Assembly: GCA_028287395.1 (NCBI GenBank)
Contig: JAQBPR010000226.1
Location: 1-44,649 of the forward strand
Source of the DNA: Bacilli bacterium
GTDB lineage: Bacteria; Bacillota; Bacilli; Paenibacillales; NBRC-103111
Direction of reading: 5' to 3'
Length of the DNA stretch: 44,649 nucleotides
The notes below the pieces were generated by a model that saw only the letters and a list, made by a program, of their open reading frames with translations, was not told the DNA's origin and searched no databases. Positions 31,828 through 40,310 of this stretch are shown here, in pieces. The stretch's first letter is position 1; each line of letters opens with the position of its first letter. Position numbers and translations under genes: made by a program.

Positions 31828-32724
31828 TTATGCTTTTTTCTGTTTTGCTAACCATCCAGCTAGTTTATTGATATCATCATCGGTTAAACCCTTCGTGCTC
31901 TTATTTGCATCATATTGCGGGGCCATTTTTCCATTACCCTTACCGTTTTTGATAATATCTAAAATTCCAGCTGCATCATATTTATCGCCTACACCAAGCA
32001 AGGCAGGCACTCCAATATTTTTATTTCCTTTCAAATCAACACCATGACAACCAATACAGGTTGCTTTTTGAAAGATAAGTGCGCCTGGATCATCCGAAGC
32101 GACAATCGGGATTACTGCCGCATTTGCAGAACCGCTTCCCGGAGCCGGTTGTCCGCTTTTCTTCGCTGCTTGCAGTTCCTCTTCATGCTGGATATCCTCT
32201 GAGGGCTTACCAGTCAAGGCCAATTCCTGTTTATAATGATGCCATGAAAAAACAGTTAGATACACTACAGCAATTAAAGTGAGAAACATCATTGAAGAGG
32301 CGATCGGTCTCCGATAAAATCTTCTTTCTTTTCCCGTATCCAAGAATGGCGCTATAATGAGTCCACCGAAAAGTAAACCCGGCAATATAACGGTTCCAAA
32401 CACTACATAACTGCCTGAAGTATAAGGATATTTGAGTAGTTGGTACATGAATAAAAAGTACCAGTCCGGCATTGGAATAAACGCTGTGTTCGTTGGATTT
32501 GCAGGAAAACCAAGCGGTGGAGGATCGGAAATAACCAAAGCCAATATACCGACCATGCAAACAACGGCGACCATCCATTCCTTTAAAAGAAAGTTCGGAA
32601 TAAACACTTCTGATTTACCAGGATAAGAGGAAAAATCAGCAGGAATGGGACGTTGAGATTTTTGTCGAACACGTGAATCGCCAACATAAACTACTTTTTC
32701 ATCTGAGTCATGACCATGGGCCAT
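31828..32724 (-). CDS. qcrC: Menaquinol:cytochrome c reductase cytochrome b/c subunit
   Basis: QcrC joins a subunit-IV-like membrane part to a cytochrome c domain. The 298-residue protein has three membrane helices (about 50-65, 105-130, 148-168) with the quinol-site block SDPPPLGFPANP and the PDWY motif in FIPMPDWYFLF. After a Gly/Ser/Ala-Pro linker (about 185-205) comes a c-type heme site CIGCH (about 220-224) with a likely axial Met in GKMAPQYD. It is longer than Bacillus QcrC (about 255 residues) mainly through the linker and the N-terminus. It is the third gene of the qcrABC operon and acts at the cytoplasmic membrane. Confidence 0.95.
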   Translation of the reverse strand: MAHGHDSDEKVVYVGDSRVRQKSQRPIPADFSSYPGKSEVFIPNFLLKEWMVAVVCMVGILALVISDPPPLGFPANPTNTAFIPMPDWYFLFMYQLLKYPYTSGSYVVFGTVILPGLLFGGLIIAPFLDTGKERRFYRRPIASSMMFLTLIAVVYLTVFSWHHYKQELALTGKPSEDIQHEEELQAAKKSGQPAPGSGSANAAVIPIVASDDPGALIFQKATCIGCHGVDLKGNKNIGVPALLGVGDKYDAAGILDIIKNGKGNGKMAPQYDANKSTKGLTDDDINKLAGWLAKQKKA

Positions 32725-32744
32725 TAGTGAACCCCCCTTTCTTC

Positions 32745-33416
32745 TTATAGCGGTCCGGAAATACCTTGCTTACGAATCATAAAGAAATGTCCGCCCAATA
32801 ATGCTAACAATACACCTGGCAAGAAGAATACGTGCAGTGCAAAAAAACGAGTTAGGGTTTGAGTGCCCACTATATCTCCACCTTGTAAGAACGATTTCAC
32901 ATAATCGCCAAGTAAAGGAGCGGAAGCGGCAATTTTAATCCCCACTTGAGTAGCAAAGTAGGCTTTGTTATCCCATGGCAATAAATAACCGGTAAACCCT
33001 AAACCTAGCATGACCAAGAAAATAAACATTCCCACAACCCAGTTCATTTCACGAGGCGCCTTATAGGAGCCTGTAAAAAATACACGAAGCGTATGTAGAA
33101 ACATCATAACGATAACTAAGCTCGCACCCCAATGATGCATACCTCGTACGATCACTCCAAAAGCAACCTTATGCGTTAAAAAGTCTACACTCTTATAAGC
33201 ATTGATAATATCAGGAACATAATACATTGTTAAAAACATTCCGGATAAAATTTGTATCACGGTAATAAAAAACGTTAATCCACCAAAGCAATAAACAAAG
33301 GCGGAAAAATGATGGGCAGGGTTTACATGCTCCGGAACCTCATGATCCGCAACGTCTCTCCACATCGGTGTGATATCAAGACGTTCATCAATCCAGTTAT
33401 AAACACTTTTCAGCAT
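32745..33416 (-). CDS. qcrB: Menaquinol:cytochrome c reductase cytochrome b subunit
   Basis: This is a b6-type cytochrome of 223 residues with four membrane helices. Axial histidines are His94 and His108 in helix B (RGMHHWGASL ... FLHTLRV) and His195 and His210 in helix D (HVFFLPGVLLALLGGH). The 13- and 14-residue spacings are those of b6. Cys43 in FVYCFGG matches the cysteine that binds the extra c-type heme covalently in Bacillus QcrB and b6f. It transfers electrons from menaquinol within the bc complex. Confidence 0.96.
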   Translation of the reverse strand: MLKSVYNWIDERLDITPMWRDVADHEVPEHVNPAHHFSAFVYCFGGLTFFITVIQILSGMFLTMYYVPDIINAYKSVDFLTHKVAFGVIVRGMHHWGASLVIVMMFLHTLRVFFTGSYKAPREMNWVVGMFIFLVMLGLGFTGYLLPWDNKAYFATQVGIKIAASAPLLGDYVKSFLQGGDIVGTQTLTRFFALHVFFLPGVLLALLGGHFFMIRKQGISGPL

Positions 33417-33435
33417 CTAGATTTTTCGCCTCCTT

Positions 33436-33993
33436 CTATTTTGCGGTTTTTGCAATCACATTCGGATGAAGCTGACCGACATAGACAAAACCACTTTCAA
33501 TTTTCACATCATATTGATCTAACGGAGCCGGCGCTACAACGAGTTGCTTGCCTTCTTTCGTATAATGGGCTCCGTGGCAAGGACAAGCATATTGATCCTT
33601 ATGTGCAGCATCCCCAGCCCAAGTCACTGTACAACCCAAATGCTTACATGTTGGATTTAATGCAAAAATATTGCCGTTGGCATCTTTGGCTATCCATGCT
33701 TCTAATTCCGGATCACTTTCATACCAACCATCGACTTGATGAATTTGAAACTTAAATGATTTCGGTTCATCGCCGATTTTATTTGCTTCTACAACCTTAA
33801 TCCAGCCTGAACTAACTTTAGGTTTCAATACCGGATCAACAGCAAACCGCACCATGGGTACAAGCATAGCTGCCGCTAAAAAACCACCTGATCCTCCAAG
33901 AGTATAGGTTAAAAACTGGCGGCGGGACATTTCTTTTTTCCTCGACGCTTTTGTAACCGGTTTTTGCGTTTCATGCTGATCGTTTTCGTTCAT
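33436..33993 (-). CDS. qcrA: Menaquinol:cytochrome c reductase Rieske iron-sulfur subunit
   Basis: The 185-residue Rieske protein has a twin-arginine type leader (SRRQFLTYTLGGSGGF, about 23-38) that doubles as membrane anchor. The cluster motifs are CKHLGC (Cys116, His118, disulfide Cys121) and CPCHGAHY (Cys137, His140, disulfide Cys139). It is the first gene of qcrABC and lies behind a good sigma-A promoter. The GGGGG ribosome site is rather far (about 12 nt) from the ATG. Confidence 0.96.
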   Translation of the reverse strand: MNENDQHETQKPVTKASRKKEMSRRQFLTYTLGGSGGFLAAAMLVPMVRFAVDPVLKPKVSSGWIKVVEANKIGDEPKSFKFQIHQVDGWYESDPELEAWIAKDANGNIFALNPTCKHLGCTVTWAGDAAHKDQYACPCHGAHYTKEGKQLVVAPAPLDQYDVKIESGFVYVGQLHPNVIAKTAK

Positions 33994-34071
33994 GTTATTG
34001 TTTTACCCCCTTTAACCGAACATATCACACGTCTTATCGACATAACATTACAACATACTAGGACATTAATA

Positions 34072-34100
34072 ATAATAGCTTACCCCTTCAGAAGCGTCAA
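34072..34100 (-). promoter_or_regulatory. Sigma-A promoter of qcrABC
   Basis: On the minus strand TTGACG (34100-34095), a 17-bp spacer and TATTAT (34077-34072). The untranslated leader to qcrA would be about 70 nt. The 250-bp ypiF-qcrA gap otherwise shows only a short GAGTT/AACTC dyad after ypiF. In Bacillus the qcr operon is repressed by AbrB and activated by CcpA-type control; no specific operator could be read here. Confidence 0.7.
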
Positions 34101-34243
34101 GAATGTTACGATGTATTTGTCGCGTTTCTCTAAGTCCCACCTCTAAAATATTAACGAAATTGTCACAACTGAAGATAATTAGTCCTCAAAGCTTATCTAT
34201 ATCGTTCGCAATTTATTTTCCAATCATGCATGAGTTCTAAACT

Positions 34244-34672
34244 CTAGTCCTTGGACTTCCATAAACCTTGAACAAGAGAGGTTACCACGGATGCCAAATT
34301 GCCCTGTTCATGATCAAGAGCTTTAGCGGAAATCAGCAAATCACACTCACTGAAAACAAGCTCAGAGATCGATAAATCAGCAGTAATGACGATCACATGT
34401 TTGAATTCAGCCGCTTTGAGTTTAAGACATAACGCATTGATAAAAGAAGTCAATGACTCTGCTTCCATTCTATATTGCATGGATGGATAGGTAACGACGC
34501 GTCCTTTAAAAGGAATTTCAACAAGATCCATGAGATCTCTTAATTTCTCCAACGCCTCTGTTACCTCCCAAGGTGATTCGTCTCCAGTTAAACCGGTTAT
34601 CGGAAGTAAGCACGTATCCAAATAGGGCTGCAATTCAGGCCAGTTCGCTTTTTCAATATCACTAAATTTCAT
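34244..34672 (-). CDS. ypiF: DUF2487 family protein (YpiF)
   Basis: The protein has about 142 residues and is soluble, with no signal peptide. Family features are the N-terminal MKFSDIEKANWPELQPYLDTCLLPITGLTGDESPWE, then EIPFKGRVVTYPSMQY, and HVIVITADLSISELVFSECDLLISAKAL. The function is unknown. YpiF sits directly before qcrA in Bacillus as here. The ATG at 34672 follows AGGAGAAC and is preferred over the longer 34714 start, which lies inside the neighbouring carbonic anhydrase gene. It overlaps that gene by 11 bp. Confidence 0.82.
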   Translation of the reverse strand: MKFSDIEKANWPELQPYLDTCLLPITGLTGDESPWEVTEALEKLRDLMDLVEIPFKGRVVTYPSMQYRMEAESLTSFINALCLKLKAAEFKHVIVITADLSISELVFSECDLLISAKALDHEQGNLASVVTSLVQGLWKSKD

Positions 34673-35186
34673 GTTTGTTGTTCTCCTGCCTATATTCCAA
34701 TCCTTTGTGCACATAACTTTCCATCGTTGTCTTCATGCGCAATAAGTCTTGCTCCGTTAGCTCGCGCACAATTTTAGCAGGAGAACCAAGCGAAAGTGTA
34801 AAGGGCGGGATTTTCTTATTTTCGGTTACAATAGATCCCGCTCCGATTAAAGCGTATTCGCCAATCTCAGCCCCATTCAATACGATCGCTCCCATCCCAA
34901 TCAACGTTCCTTTGGCAATACGGCAGCCGTGAATAATGGCTCCATGCCCAACAGACACCTCATCATCCACCCAAAGGGGCTGGTTCGTATTCACATGTCC
35001 AATACAGCCATCCTGAATATTCGTTCTTTTACCGATAAATATCGGCGCTAAATCTCCACGCAGGACGGCATTATACCAAACAGAAGCTTGTTCATCGATG
35101 GTAACATCACCTATGATTTGAGTACCGTCTGCTATGAACACTCTGTTTTGAATATTAGGCATATTTCCTTTGTACGCATGCAGCAT
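34662..35186 (-). CDS. Gamma-class carbonic anhydrase family protein
   Basis: This 174-residue left-handed beta-helix protein is of the YtoA/YrdA/PaaY type. Hexapeptide repeats run through about 10-145 (ADGTQIIGDVTIDEQASVWYNAVLRGD onward). Likely zinc histidines are in GCIGHVN and in VGHGAIIHGC (His-x4-His), matching the gamma carbonic anhydrase pattern. A C-terminal helix begins SPAKIVRELTEQDL. Such proteins bind zinc, but carbonic anhydrase activity varies. GGAGTG lies before the ATG. It overlaps ypiF and may provide bicarbonate-linked or acyl-related activity; the substrate is uncertain. Confidence 0.88.
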   Translation of the reverse strand: MLHAYKGNMPNIQNRVFIADGTQIIGDVTIDEQASVWYNAVLRGDLAPIFIGKRTNIQDGCIGHVNTNQPLWVDDEVSVGHGAIIHGCRIAKGTLIGMGAIVLNGAEIGEYALIGAGSIVTENKKIPPFTLSLGSPAKIVRELTEQDLLRMKTTMESYVHKGLEYRQENNKHEI

Positions 35187-35262
35187 GATTATTCACTCCA
35201 TTACTTCTAAATTAGACTGTCAAGTTGGAGTGATTGTAGCAAGAACCCTTTGCGATTGTCAA

Positions 35263-36399
35263 TCATGCTAAAGCAGAAGGAGTTAGTTTCAAATCAATGG
35301 CATCTTCGTCAGCAACATATATACCTTGAATTAGACTGCTGCCCAATTTGCTTACCTGAAGCACTCTGCCATATTCGCCATCTTCCCCTATACGAACTAA
35401 ACCAAGATGCATCATCAACGGGATCATGCGGTTTTCGAATATGGATTCGGATGAATCATAATAATACGATTTAATCAGCGGACACAAAACCTCTGCCAGT
35501 GAAGCTTGGGATACCCATTGTTTAGCCAAGCGATCGATCCAATGCATGAGGGATTGCAGATTAGGAATCGCACCTTTATATAATTTCAACCAAAATCGAT
35601 ACACCTGTAAAATATCTTCCTTTCGTCCTTCAGCCAGCTTCGTTTTACCCTGATCTGTTAAGGCAAGCTGCTCTCCTTTTTCGATAATCAAGTTATGGAA
35701 GTAACAATAATCATAAATAAATGAAAAGCGAGCGGGGTATTCTTTAAACTTTCTCCCATAGCCAAAACGCCATGCTGTTTTTGCTACCCCTTCTTCATGG
35801 ACTGAAAAGGAGTCTAATATTTGCAGGAGAAACCTTTTATAAATATACCCATCGGTCGAAAGTTGAATGTCATGCTGTGAAATAAATTTTAAAAAGCTGA
35901 CTATATCATCGACTATTAAGCTTTGTTCATCCCGATAAATAGATGGAAAATCAGAAAGACTGCAAATGTTTAGTTTAAATTTCACAGTTAAAGCATCGAT
36001 AAATTTTCGTTTTAAATCTACTGGTACATGGAGTAAATACTTCGTTTGCTGTGAGTAGCCATTAAAAAGCCAGCCGCGATGCTTGAAACTGGTAATTAAA
36101 TCACGTGGATTCCACTCTTCTGCTTCGTTTGGATTAAATTTCGTTTGTTTAGCCCTTGCCAGTAAATCTTCTACACTGAAGGCCTCTCTTTGATTAAAAA
36201 TCAAAAAATTCAAAAAACGAATATCCTCCATACTTAGCTCGTTCATTTGCTGCTCAAACACATCTCTGCGATTTACCGCAATTAAGATAGATTGCATCAA
36301 CTCATGCTTTGAGTTTCCATTGCATTCGCATGCGTAATTTTTCGCTATCCGACTTAAATCATAAATATCCGCATATCCTAACATGTCTGCAAGATTCAT
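35263..36399 (-). CDS. Hypothetical protein, possible XPB/Ssl2-like helical regulator
   Basis: The 378-residue soluble protein has no signal peptide and I do not recognise it with confidence. Residues 1-45 form a small helical domain (YADIYDLSRIAKNYACECNGNSKHELMQSIL) of SAP-like appearance. Residues 50-75 look like a winged-helix segment (LSMEDIRFLNFLIFNQREAFSVEDLLARA), and near 110-135 comes GWLFNGYSQQTKYLLHVPVDLKRKF. This layout recalls helicase-associated XPB/Ssl2-like proteins without the helicase core. The C-terminal half (about 220-370) is helical with several Trp/Tyr. GGAGGG precedes the ATG. It lies between a gamma carbonic anhydrase gene and an ECF anti-sigma gene on the same strand, after a terminator. 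Confidence 0.55.
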   Translation of the reverse strand: MNLADMLGYADIYDLSRIAKNYACECNGNSKHELMQSILIAVNRRDVFEQQMNELSMEDIRFLNFLIFNQREAFSVEDLLARAKQTKFNPNEAEEWNPRDLITSFKHRGWLFNGYSQQTKYLLHVPVDLKRKFIDALTVKFKLNICSLSDFPSIYRDEQSLIVDDIVSFLKFISQHDIQLSTDGYIYKRFLLQILDSFSVHEEGVAKTAWRFGYGRKFKEYPARFSFIYDYCYFHNLIIEKGEQLALTDQGKTKLAEGRKEDILQVYRFWLKLYKGAIPNLQSLMHWIDRLAKQWVSQASLAEVLCPLIKSYYYDSSESIFENRMIPLMMHLGLVRIGEDGEYGRVLQVSKLGSSLIQGIYVADEDAIDLKLTPSALA

Positions 36400-36494
36400 C
36401 GTTTACCCTCCGAAGCATCTGTAATATCGATCAAAAAATGATCGTCTATTCATACGATGGGTATTTTTGGACAAAACTATTCCTAAAAAACAAA

Positions 36495-36521
36495 AAAAGC
36501 CCTCTTTGCTTGAGAGCTTTT
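36495..36521 (-). terminator. Terminator of the sigma/anti-sigma operon
   Basis: AAAAGCCCTC (36495-36504) and GAGAGCTTTT (36512-36521) pair over 10 bp with one G-U in the minus-strand RNA and a 7-nt loop. TTTTTTTG follows on the minus strand. It is about 30 bp after the anti-sigma stop. Confidence 0.8.
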
Positions 36522-36547
36522 CTAAGTTACTCTTTAATTAATCCACA

Positions 36548-37138
36548 TTAAGATCTTGTCCGTGATAACCAATTCATCGTCAAAAGTGCACTGATCAATC
36601 CTAATAACGAAATGGCCAACCAATAATCCGGGGTATGGATCAGTGTAGATTTAAGCGGTTCGCTAATGAAATCACTTGTACTTGCAACAGCGGTTGTGGA
36701 AAGTCCCGATGCACTGGCAATTTGGGTGAAGCCCAGTTGAGTCGGTTCATCAGCAATACCCGTATTATGATGATCCACATAAACCAGGTTAAACAGAAAG
36801 CTGAACATAAAAACCGCAAGGCACAATGCGATCATTGCCGTTAAATTGCGCCGCAGTTTATAAGGAATGGCATAAATTCGATCGGCAACAGGAACGCGCC
36901 ACGATTCATCTTCATATATTCGATCCATAACCTTACTTGCAATAGGGGTAGCTTTCTTGGTCATTTGCGGAACTGCCTGCACCGAACGAATTAGATTCGT
37001 GCTTTCTAACCAAATTTCAAAATCTTCCGCGCAAACACGACATTGCAGAATATGTTCATCCACAGATTTTCTCCGCAAGTCATCATCAGGAAGATCAAAG
37101 TATATTCCAAACAGCTCCTGAATATCATCGCATTTCAT
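36548..37138 (-). CDS. Anti-sigma factor with zinc-finger (zf-HC2) domain
   Basis: This 196-residue membrane protein has an N-terminal cytoplasmic anti-sigma domain with the zinc motif HxxxCxxC (VDEHILQCRVCAEDF, about 27-41). There are two hydrophobic segments: 94-113 (TAMIALCLAVFMFSFLFNLVYV) and 170-190 (YWLAISLLGLISALLTMNWL). The loop of about 55 residues between them would face outside and could be the sensory or proteolysed part. The start is 2 bp after the sigma gene, with GAGGGG upstream, so the pair is coupled. It presumably sequesters the adjacent ECF sigma factor until a signal releases it. The signal is unknown. Confidence 0.85.
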   Translation of the reverse strand: MKCDDIQELFGIYFDLPDDDLRRKSVDEHILQCRVCAEDFEIWLESTNLIRSVQAVPQMTKKATPIASKVMDRIYEDESWRVPVADRIYAIPYKLRRNLTAMIALCLAVFMFSFLFNLVYVDHHNTGIADEPTQLGFTQIASASGLSTTAVASTSDFISEPLKSTLIHTPDYWLAISLLGLISALLTMNWLSRTRS

Positions 37139-37140
37139 AA

Positions 37141-37731
37141 TTAATTCATCCCCTCGTACTCTTCAAATATAGGATCAGCAAAATATGGCTCCAGCTGTAT
37201 CTTCACGCTTGCTCTTGCCCTAAATAGCAATGATTTTACCGCACTGACGGTTTGTCCTAATATATTAGCAATTTCTTGATACTCCAGCTGTTCATACTCG
37301 CGAAGAATGAGTGCGGATCTCTGCTTTTCCGGTAAATTATTGATTGCGTCACGCACCATGGTTACTTTCTCATTGCGAAGCATGGTTTGCTCCGGCATAG
37401 CATCAAACGAAGCATAAGGAATATATCCGCCTTGATCCAAAGAAACCTGATGGTTTTTATGCTGCTTCCGCAATTCGCTTAATACGGTATTACGAGCAAT
37501 CGTATACAACCAAGTTGAAAAAGAAGCTTCGACCTCACGAAAAGTTTGCAGGCTTCGATATGCTTTATAAAAGGTTTCTTGACTCAAGTCGTCAGCAAGA
37601 GCTTCCATACCGGAACTTTTTAACATATGAAAAATAAATGCGTAAATTTTCCGCTCATAACGACGCATTAATTCGGCATACAGTTCTACATTGCCATCTT
37701 TAATTTCTCTTATTAACTGGGAATCGGTCAT
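37141..37731 (-). CDS. ECF-type RNA polymerase sigma factor
   Basis: The protein has about 196 residues. Region 2 spans about 10-85, with YAELMRRYERKIYAFIFHML, DDLSQETFYKAYRSLQTFR and FSTWLYTIARNTVLSELRK. Region 4 spans about 125-175, with INNLPEKQRSALILREYEQLEYQEIANILGQTVSAVKSLLFRARASVK. This is the standard ECF design. The ATG at 37731 follows AGGAGG; a GTG at 37758 would add nine residues that include that site. Its specific group and regulon cannot be read. No clear ECF-type AAC ... CGT autoregulatory promoter was found upstream. A TTGACG-17-TTTAAA sigma-A candidate lies at 37858-37886. Confidence 0.9.
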   Translation of the reverse strand: MTDSQLIREIKDGNVELYAELMRRYERKIYAFIFHMLKSSGMEALADDLSQETFYKAYRSLQTFREVEASFSTWLYTIARNTVLSELRKQHKNHQVSLDQGGYIPYASFDAMPEQTMLRNEKVTMVRDAINNLPEKQRSALILREYEQLEYQEIANILGQTVSAVKSLLFRARASVKIQLEPYFADPIFEEYEGMN

Positions 37732-38068
37732 TACAAGCGATCCTCCTCGTAATCCCACGTTCCCTCCCTGTCATATCATATTAATTTTACTATGACGGAA
37801 GGAAAAAGTTGCGCATGATCTATAAATATATTCATTAATTTTAATATTAAGAATGCTTTTAAAAGAATTCTATAGTGATTCGTCAATATCCTTCTTTTTT
37901 CTACAAAATAGCAGGAGAACGAAAAACTGCACAAAAAAAAACCACCATTGCTGGTGGCGCACATTGTGCAATATAGGATAGGAGTGGAGAGAAACCATAC
38001 TGTACTTCTTATTATATGTATCCGTTTACATTCTGTCAACGGTTTTTTTGAAAGCGATTTCTTCCCCA
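37732..38068 (-). promoter_or_regulatory. Intergenic region between tyrA and the sigma gene
   Basis: This gap of about 340 bp has no convincing gene. Read on the minus strand it holds the tyrA-operon terminator (37942-37957) preceded by a GCACA-T-TGTGC dyad. Next comes a candidate promoter for the sigma gene, TTGACG (37886-37881), 17 bp, TTTAAA (37863-37858). Then an AT-rich dyad GTCATA/TATGAC (37770-37775 and 37791-37796) lies just upstream of the sigma ribosome site. The promoter and dyad are weak predictions. Confidence 0.4.
37942..37957 (-). terminator. Terminator of the trp-hisC-tyrA operon
   Basis: CCACCA (37942-37947), a TTGC loop and TGGTGG (37952-37957). On the minus strand a run of nine T follows directly. 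It lies about 110 bp after the tyrA stop. Confidence 0.82.
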
Positions 38069-39157
38069 TTAAATATGAACGGAATATTGCGGTTTAAGCA
38101 GTTCTATGGCACGATCCATTTCATTTTCATTATGAAAAGATAATCGCAATACACCGGGAACATCTTCTCTACTCTCATTGATCTGTAAGTTACTTAAATT
38201 AACGCGATGGCTGCCTAATAAGGTTGTTATTTGCCCAATAATTCCGGGGTGATCCGGAATATCTACATAGATATCGTACAACGCCGTTAGCATCCCTTTG
38301 CGCCGTTCAGGAAGCTGACTGCGAAATGTACGAGCTTGATCAAATTGACGTTCTATGGCAGAGCCGTCATCCGTTTCAATACTATGCTTAAATTGTGTAA
38401 TAGACTCATTCCAGTCTTCAAGAAGCCTAAGCACAACTTGTTTGTTATTTAATAAAATATCGCGCCAGATCACAGGGTCACTGGAAGCTATTCGCGTGAT
38501 ATCACGAAAACCGCCTGCCGCTAAGCTTTGGTATAATCCATTCGATTCGTTATACCCTGCAATTTGATTCACAAGCGCAACAGCAATGATATGTGGCAGA
38601 TGGCTGATAGCTCCGACTATTTCATCATGCAAGCGGGCATCTAATCGTACTATGTTTGCTTTCGTCCACGTTAATAAGTCAAATAGTCGTTGATAAATAT
38701 GTTCTGGCACGTTAACTGACGGGGTAAGCACATAGTATGCATTTTCATATAAATGCGCAGATGCAGCTTCAACTCCTGAACGTTCTGAGCCTGCCATCGG
38801 ATGGCCGCCAATAAAAAAGGCACCATTTAAGTCTATGCTTTCCGCATATGCGACGATAGATGCCTTTGTACTTCCAACATCGGTCACAATACAACCCGGT
38901 TTTAAATTAATTTGCAGTAATTGTGTTAAATATCCTTCAAGCATACCCACTGGCACGCACACAAAAATAAAATCAGCATCTTGTGCCGCTTCTTGAATGG
39001 AAATGGTCGCATGATCCACGACGTTACGTTTTAAATACTTGGCGACAGACGCCGGATTGGTAGAATGACCGACAACGTAAACGTCCGGTTTCCCTTTAAA
39101 ACAGAGAGCCAAAGACCCCCCCATTAATCCGACGCCGAATATTGCGATTTTTATCAT
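38069..39157 (-). CDS. tyrA: Prephenate dehydrogenase with C-terminal ACT domain
   Basis: TyrA oxidatively decarboxylates prephenate to 4-hydroxyphenylpyruvate for tyrosine. The 362-residue protein begins with the NAD motif IAIFGVGLMGGSLAL (about 4-18). It has the catalytic region GGHPMAGSERSGVEAASAHLYENAYYVLTP, AISHLPHIIAVALVN, and a C-terminal ACT domain (about 290-355: DIYVDIPDHPGIIGQITTLLGSHRVNLSNLQI) for tyrosine feedback. It is the last gene of the trp-hisC-tyrA run. aroA, which follows tyrA in Bacillus, is missing here. Confidence 0.94.
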   Translation of the reverse strand: MIKIAIFGVGLMGGSLALCFKGKPDVYVVGHSTNPASVAKYLKRNVVDHATISIQEAAQDADFIFVCVPVGMLEGYLTQLLQINLKPGCIVTDVGSTKASIVAYAESIDLNGAFFIGGHPMAGSERSGVEAASAHLYENAYYVLTPSVNVPEHIYQRLFDLLTWTKANIVRLDARLHDEIVGAISHLPHIIAVALVNQIAGYNESNGLYQSLAAGGFRDITRIASSDPVIWRDILLNNKQVVLRLLEDWNESITQFKHSIETDDGSAIERQFDQARTFRSQLPERRKGMLTALYDIYVDIPDHPGIIGQITTLLGSHRVNLSNLQINESREDVPGVLRLSFHNENEMDRAIELLKPQYSVHI

Positions 39158-39181
39158 CTGCTGACAACCTTTACCGAATAA

Positions 39182-40282
39182 TTATGCTTGTACAGTCACT
39201 TCCGCTGTAACCTGCTCTAACACTTGAATAAATCGTTCATTCTGCTGCTGGCTGCCAACTGTGACACGCAATGAGGTAGGGAAGCCTAGTTGATGACCAC
39301 CCCGAACAATAATACCTTTGCGTAACAAACCGTCAAATACAAGGCCTGCTGGCCGTTTAACATCGACCATAATAAAGTTACCGTGAGCAGGATAATAAGT
39401 GAATCCCAAACGATCAAACTGTGCTGTTAAAAAAGCGAGCCCTTGAGCATTCGCATCACGGCAATCATCAATAAATGCTTGATCTTGAAAAGCGGCATAG
39501 GCAGCAGCTTGAGCAAAACGTGACGTATTAAACGGTTCGCGAACCTGATTAATCGAACGAATAACATCCGCAGGGCCCATTCCATAGCCAATACGTAACG
39601 AAGCTAAGCCGTATATTTTCGAAAAAGTTCTTAACAGCACAATATTCGTGTGTTCCTTTAACAGCTGCAAGCCATCAGGATAATGACCGCTTACATTATA
39701 TTCAGCGTAGGCTTCGTCTAACACGACGAGCACTTGCGGTGAAATGCGCTGTAAAAATGATTTGATTTCCTCATGGGTCAGCATCGTCCCCGTTGGGTTA
39801 TTCGGATTGCAGATCCAAACGATTTTCGTTTTATTCGTTACTTTGCTCAGCATAGCGTCCAAATCATGCGTTCCCGCTTTTAAAGGCACTTCAATGCTGA
39901 CCGCCCCTTCAATTTCAGCATTGTGCTTATATTGAGGAAAGGTGTGCGACGCCATGATATTCTCATCGCCAGGCTCTAAAAAGGCACGAGCAATCATCAA
40001 AATCAATTCATCTGAGCCTGCACCGAAAATAATTTGATTCGTTTCCAAACCAAACTCTTTGGCAATTAGAGCAGTCAATGCAACACTGCCGCCATCCGGA
40101 TATAAGCTTGTATTCGCCAATTCAGCAACGATCGCTTCTTTCGCTTTTTCTGAAAAACCGAATGGGTTTTCATTGGAAGCCAGTTTAATGACTTCCTTCA
40201 ATCCTAACTCACGCTTAACTTCTTCGATCGGTTTACCCGGTTGATAAACCGGAAGATGAACAATATTTTTCTTCGGTTGCAT
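39182..40282 (-). CDS. hisC: Histidinol-phosphate aminotransferase
   Basis: HisC transaminates imidazole-acetol phosphate in histidine synthesis. In Bacillus the trp-linked copy also serves tyrosine and phenylalanine transamination. The 366-residue class II PLP enzyme has KLASNENPFG (about 33-42), FGAGSDELI, ICNPNNPTGT, LDEAYAEY and the PLP lysine in RTFSKIYGLASLRIGYG (about 215-231). It lies between trpA and tyrA as in Bacillus, with a 28-bp gap after trpA, consistent with the dual aromatic role. Confidence 0.93.
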   Translation of the reverse strand: MQPKKNIVHLPVYQPGKPIEEVKRELGLKEVIKLASNENPFGFSEKAKEAIVAELANTSLYPDGGSVALTALIAKEFGLETNQIIFGAGSDELILMIARAFLEPGDENIMASHTFPQYKHNAEIEGAVSIEVPLKAGTHDLDAMLSKVTNKTKIVWICNPNNPTGTMLTHEEIKSFLQRISPQVLVVLDEAYAEYNVSGHYPDGLQLLKEHTNIVLLRTFSKIYGLASLRIGYGMGPADVIRSINQVREPFNTSRFAQAAAYAAFQDQAFIDDCRDANAQGLAFLTAQFDRLGFTYYPAHGNFIMVDVKRPAGLVFDGLLRKGIIVRGGHQLGFPTSLRVTVGSQQQNERFIQVLEQVTAEVTVQA

Positions 40283-40310
40283 CTACAATACACCTCATTT
40301 TAGCATTTTG

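Noticed and set aside
37770..37796. GTCATA/TATGAC dyad as the ECF sigma autoregulatory site
   Set aside because: No AAC/CGT-type ECF promoter at the right spacing accompanies it. The arms are only 6 bp and AT-rich.
37776..38069. 97-residue minus-strand frame downstream of tyrA
   Set aside because: It reads through the tyrA-operon terminator hairpin and its T-run, has no ribosome site, and gives a low-complexity translation.
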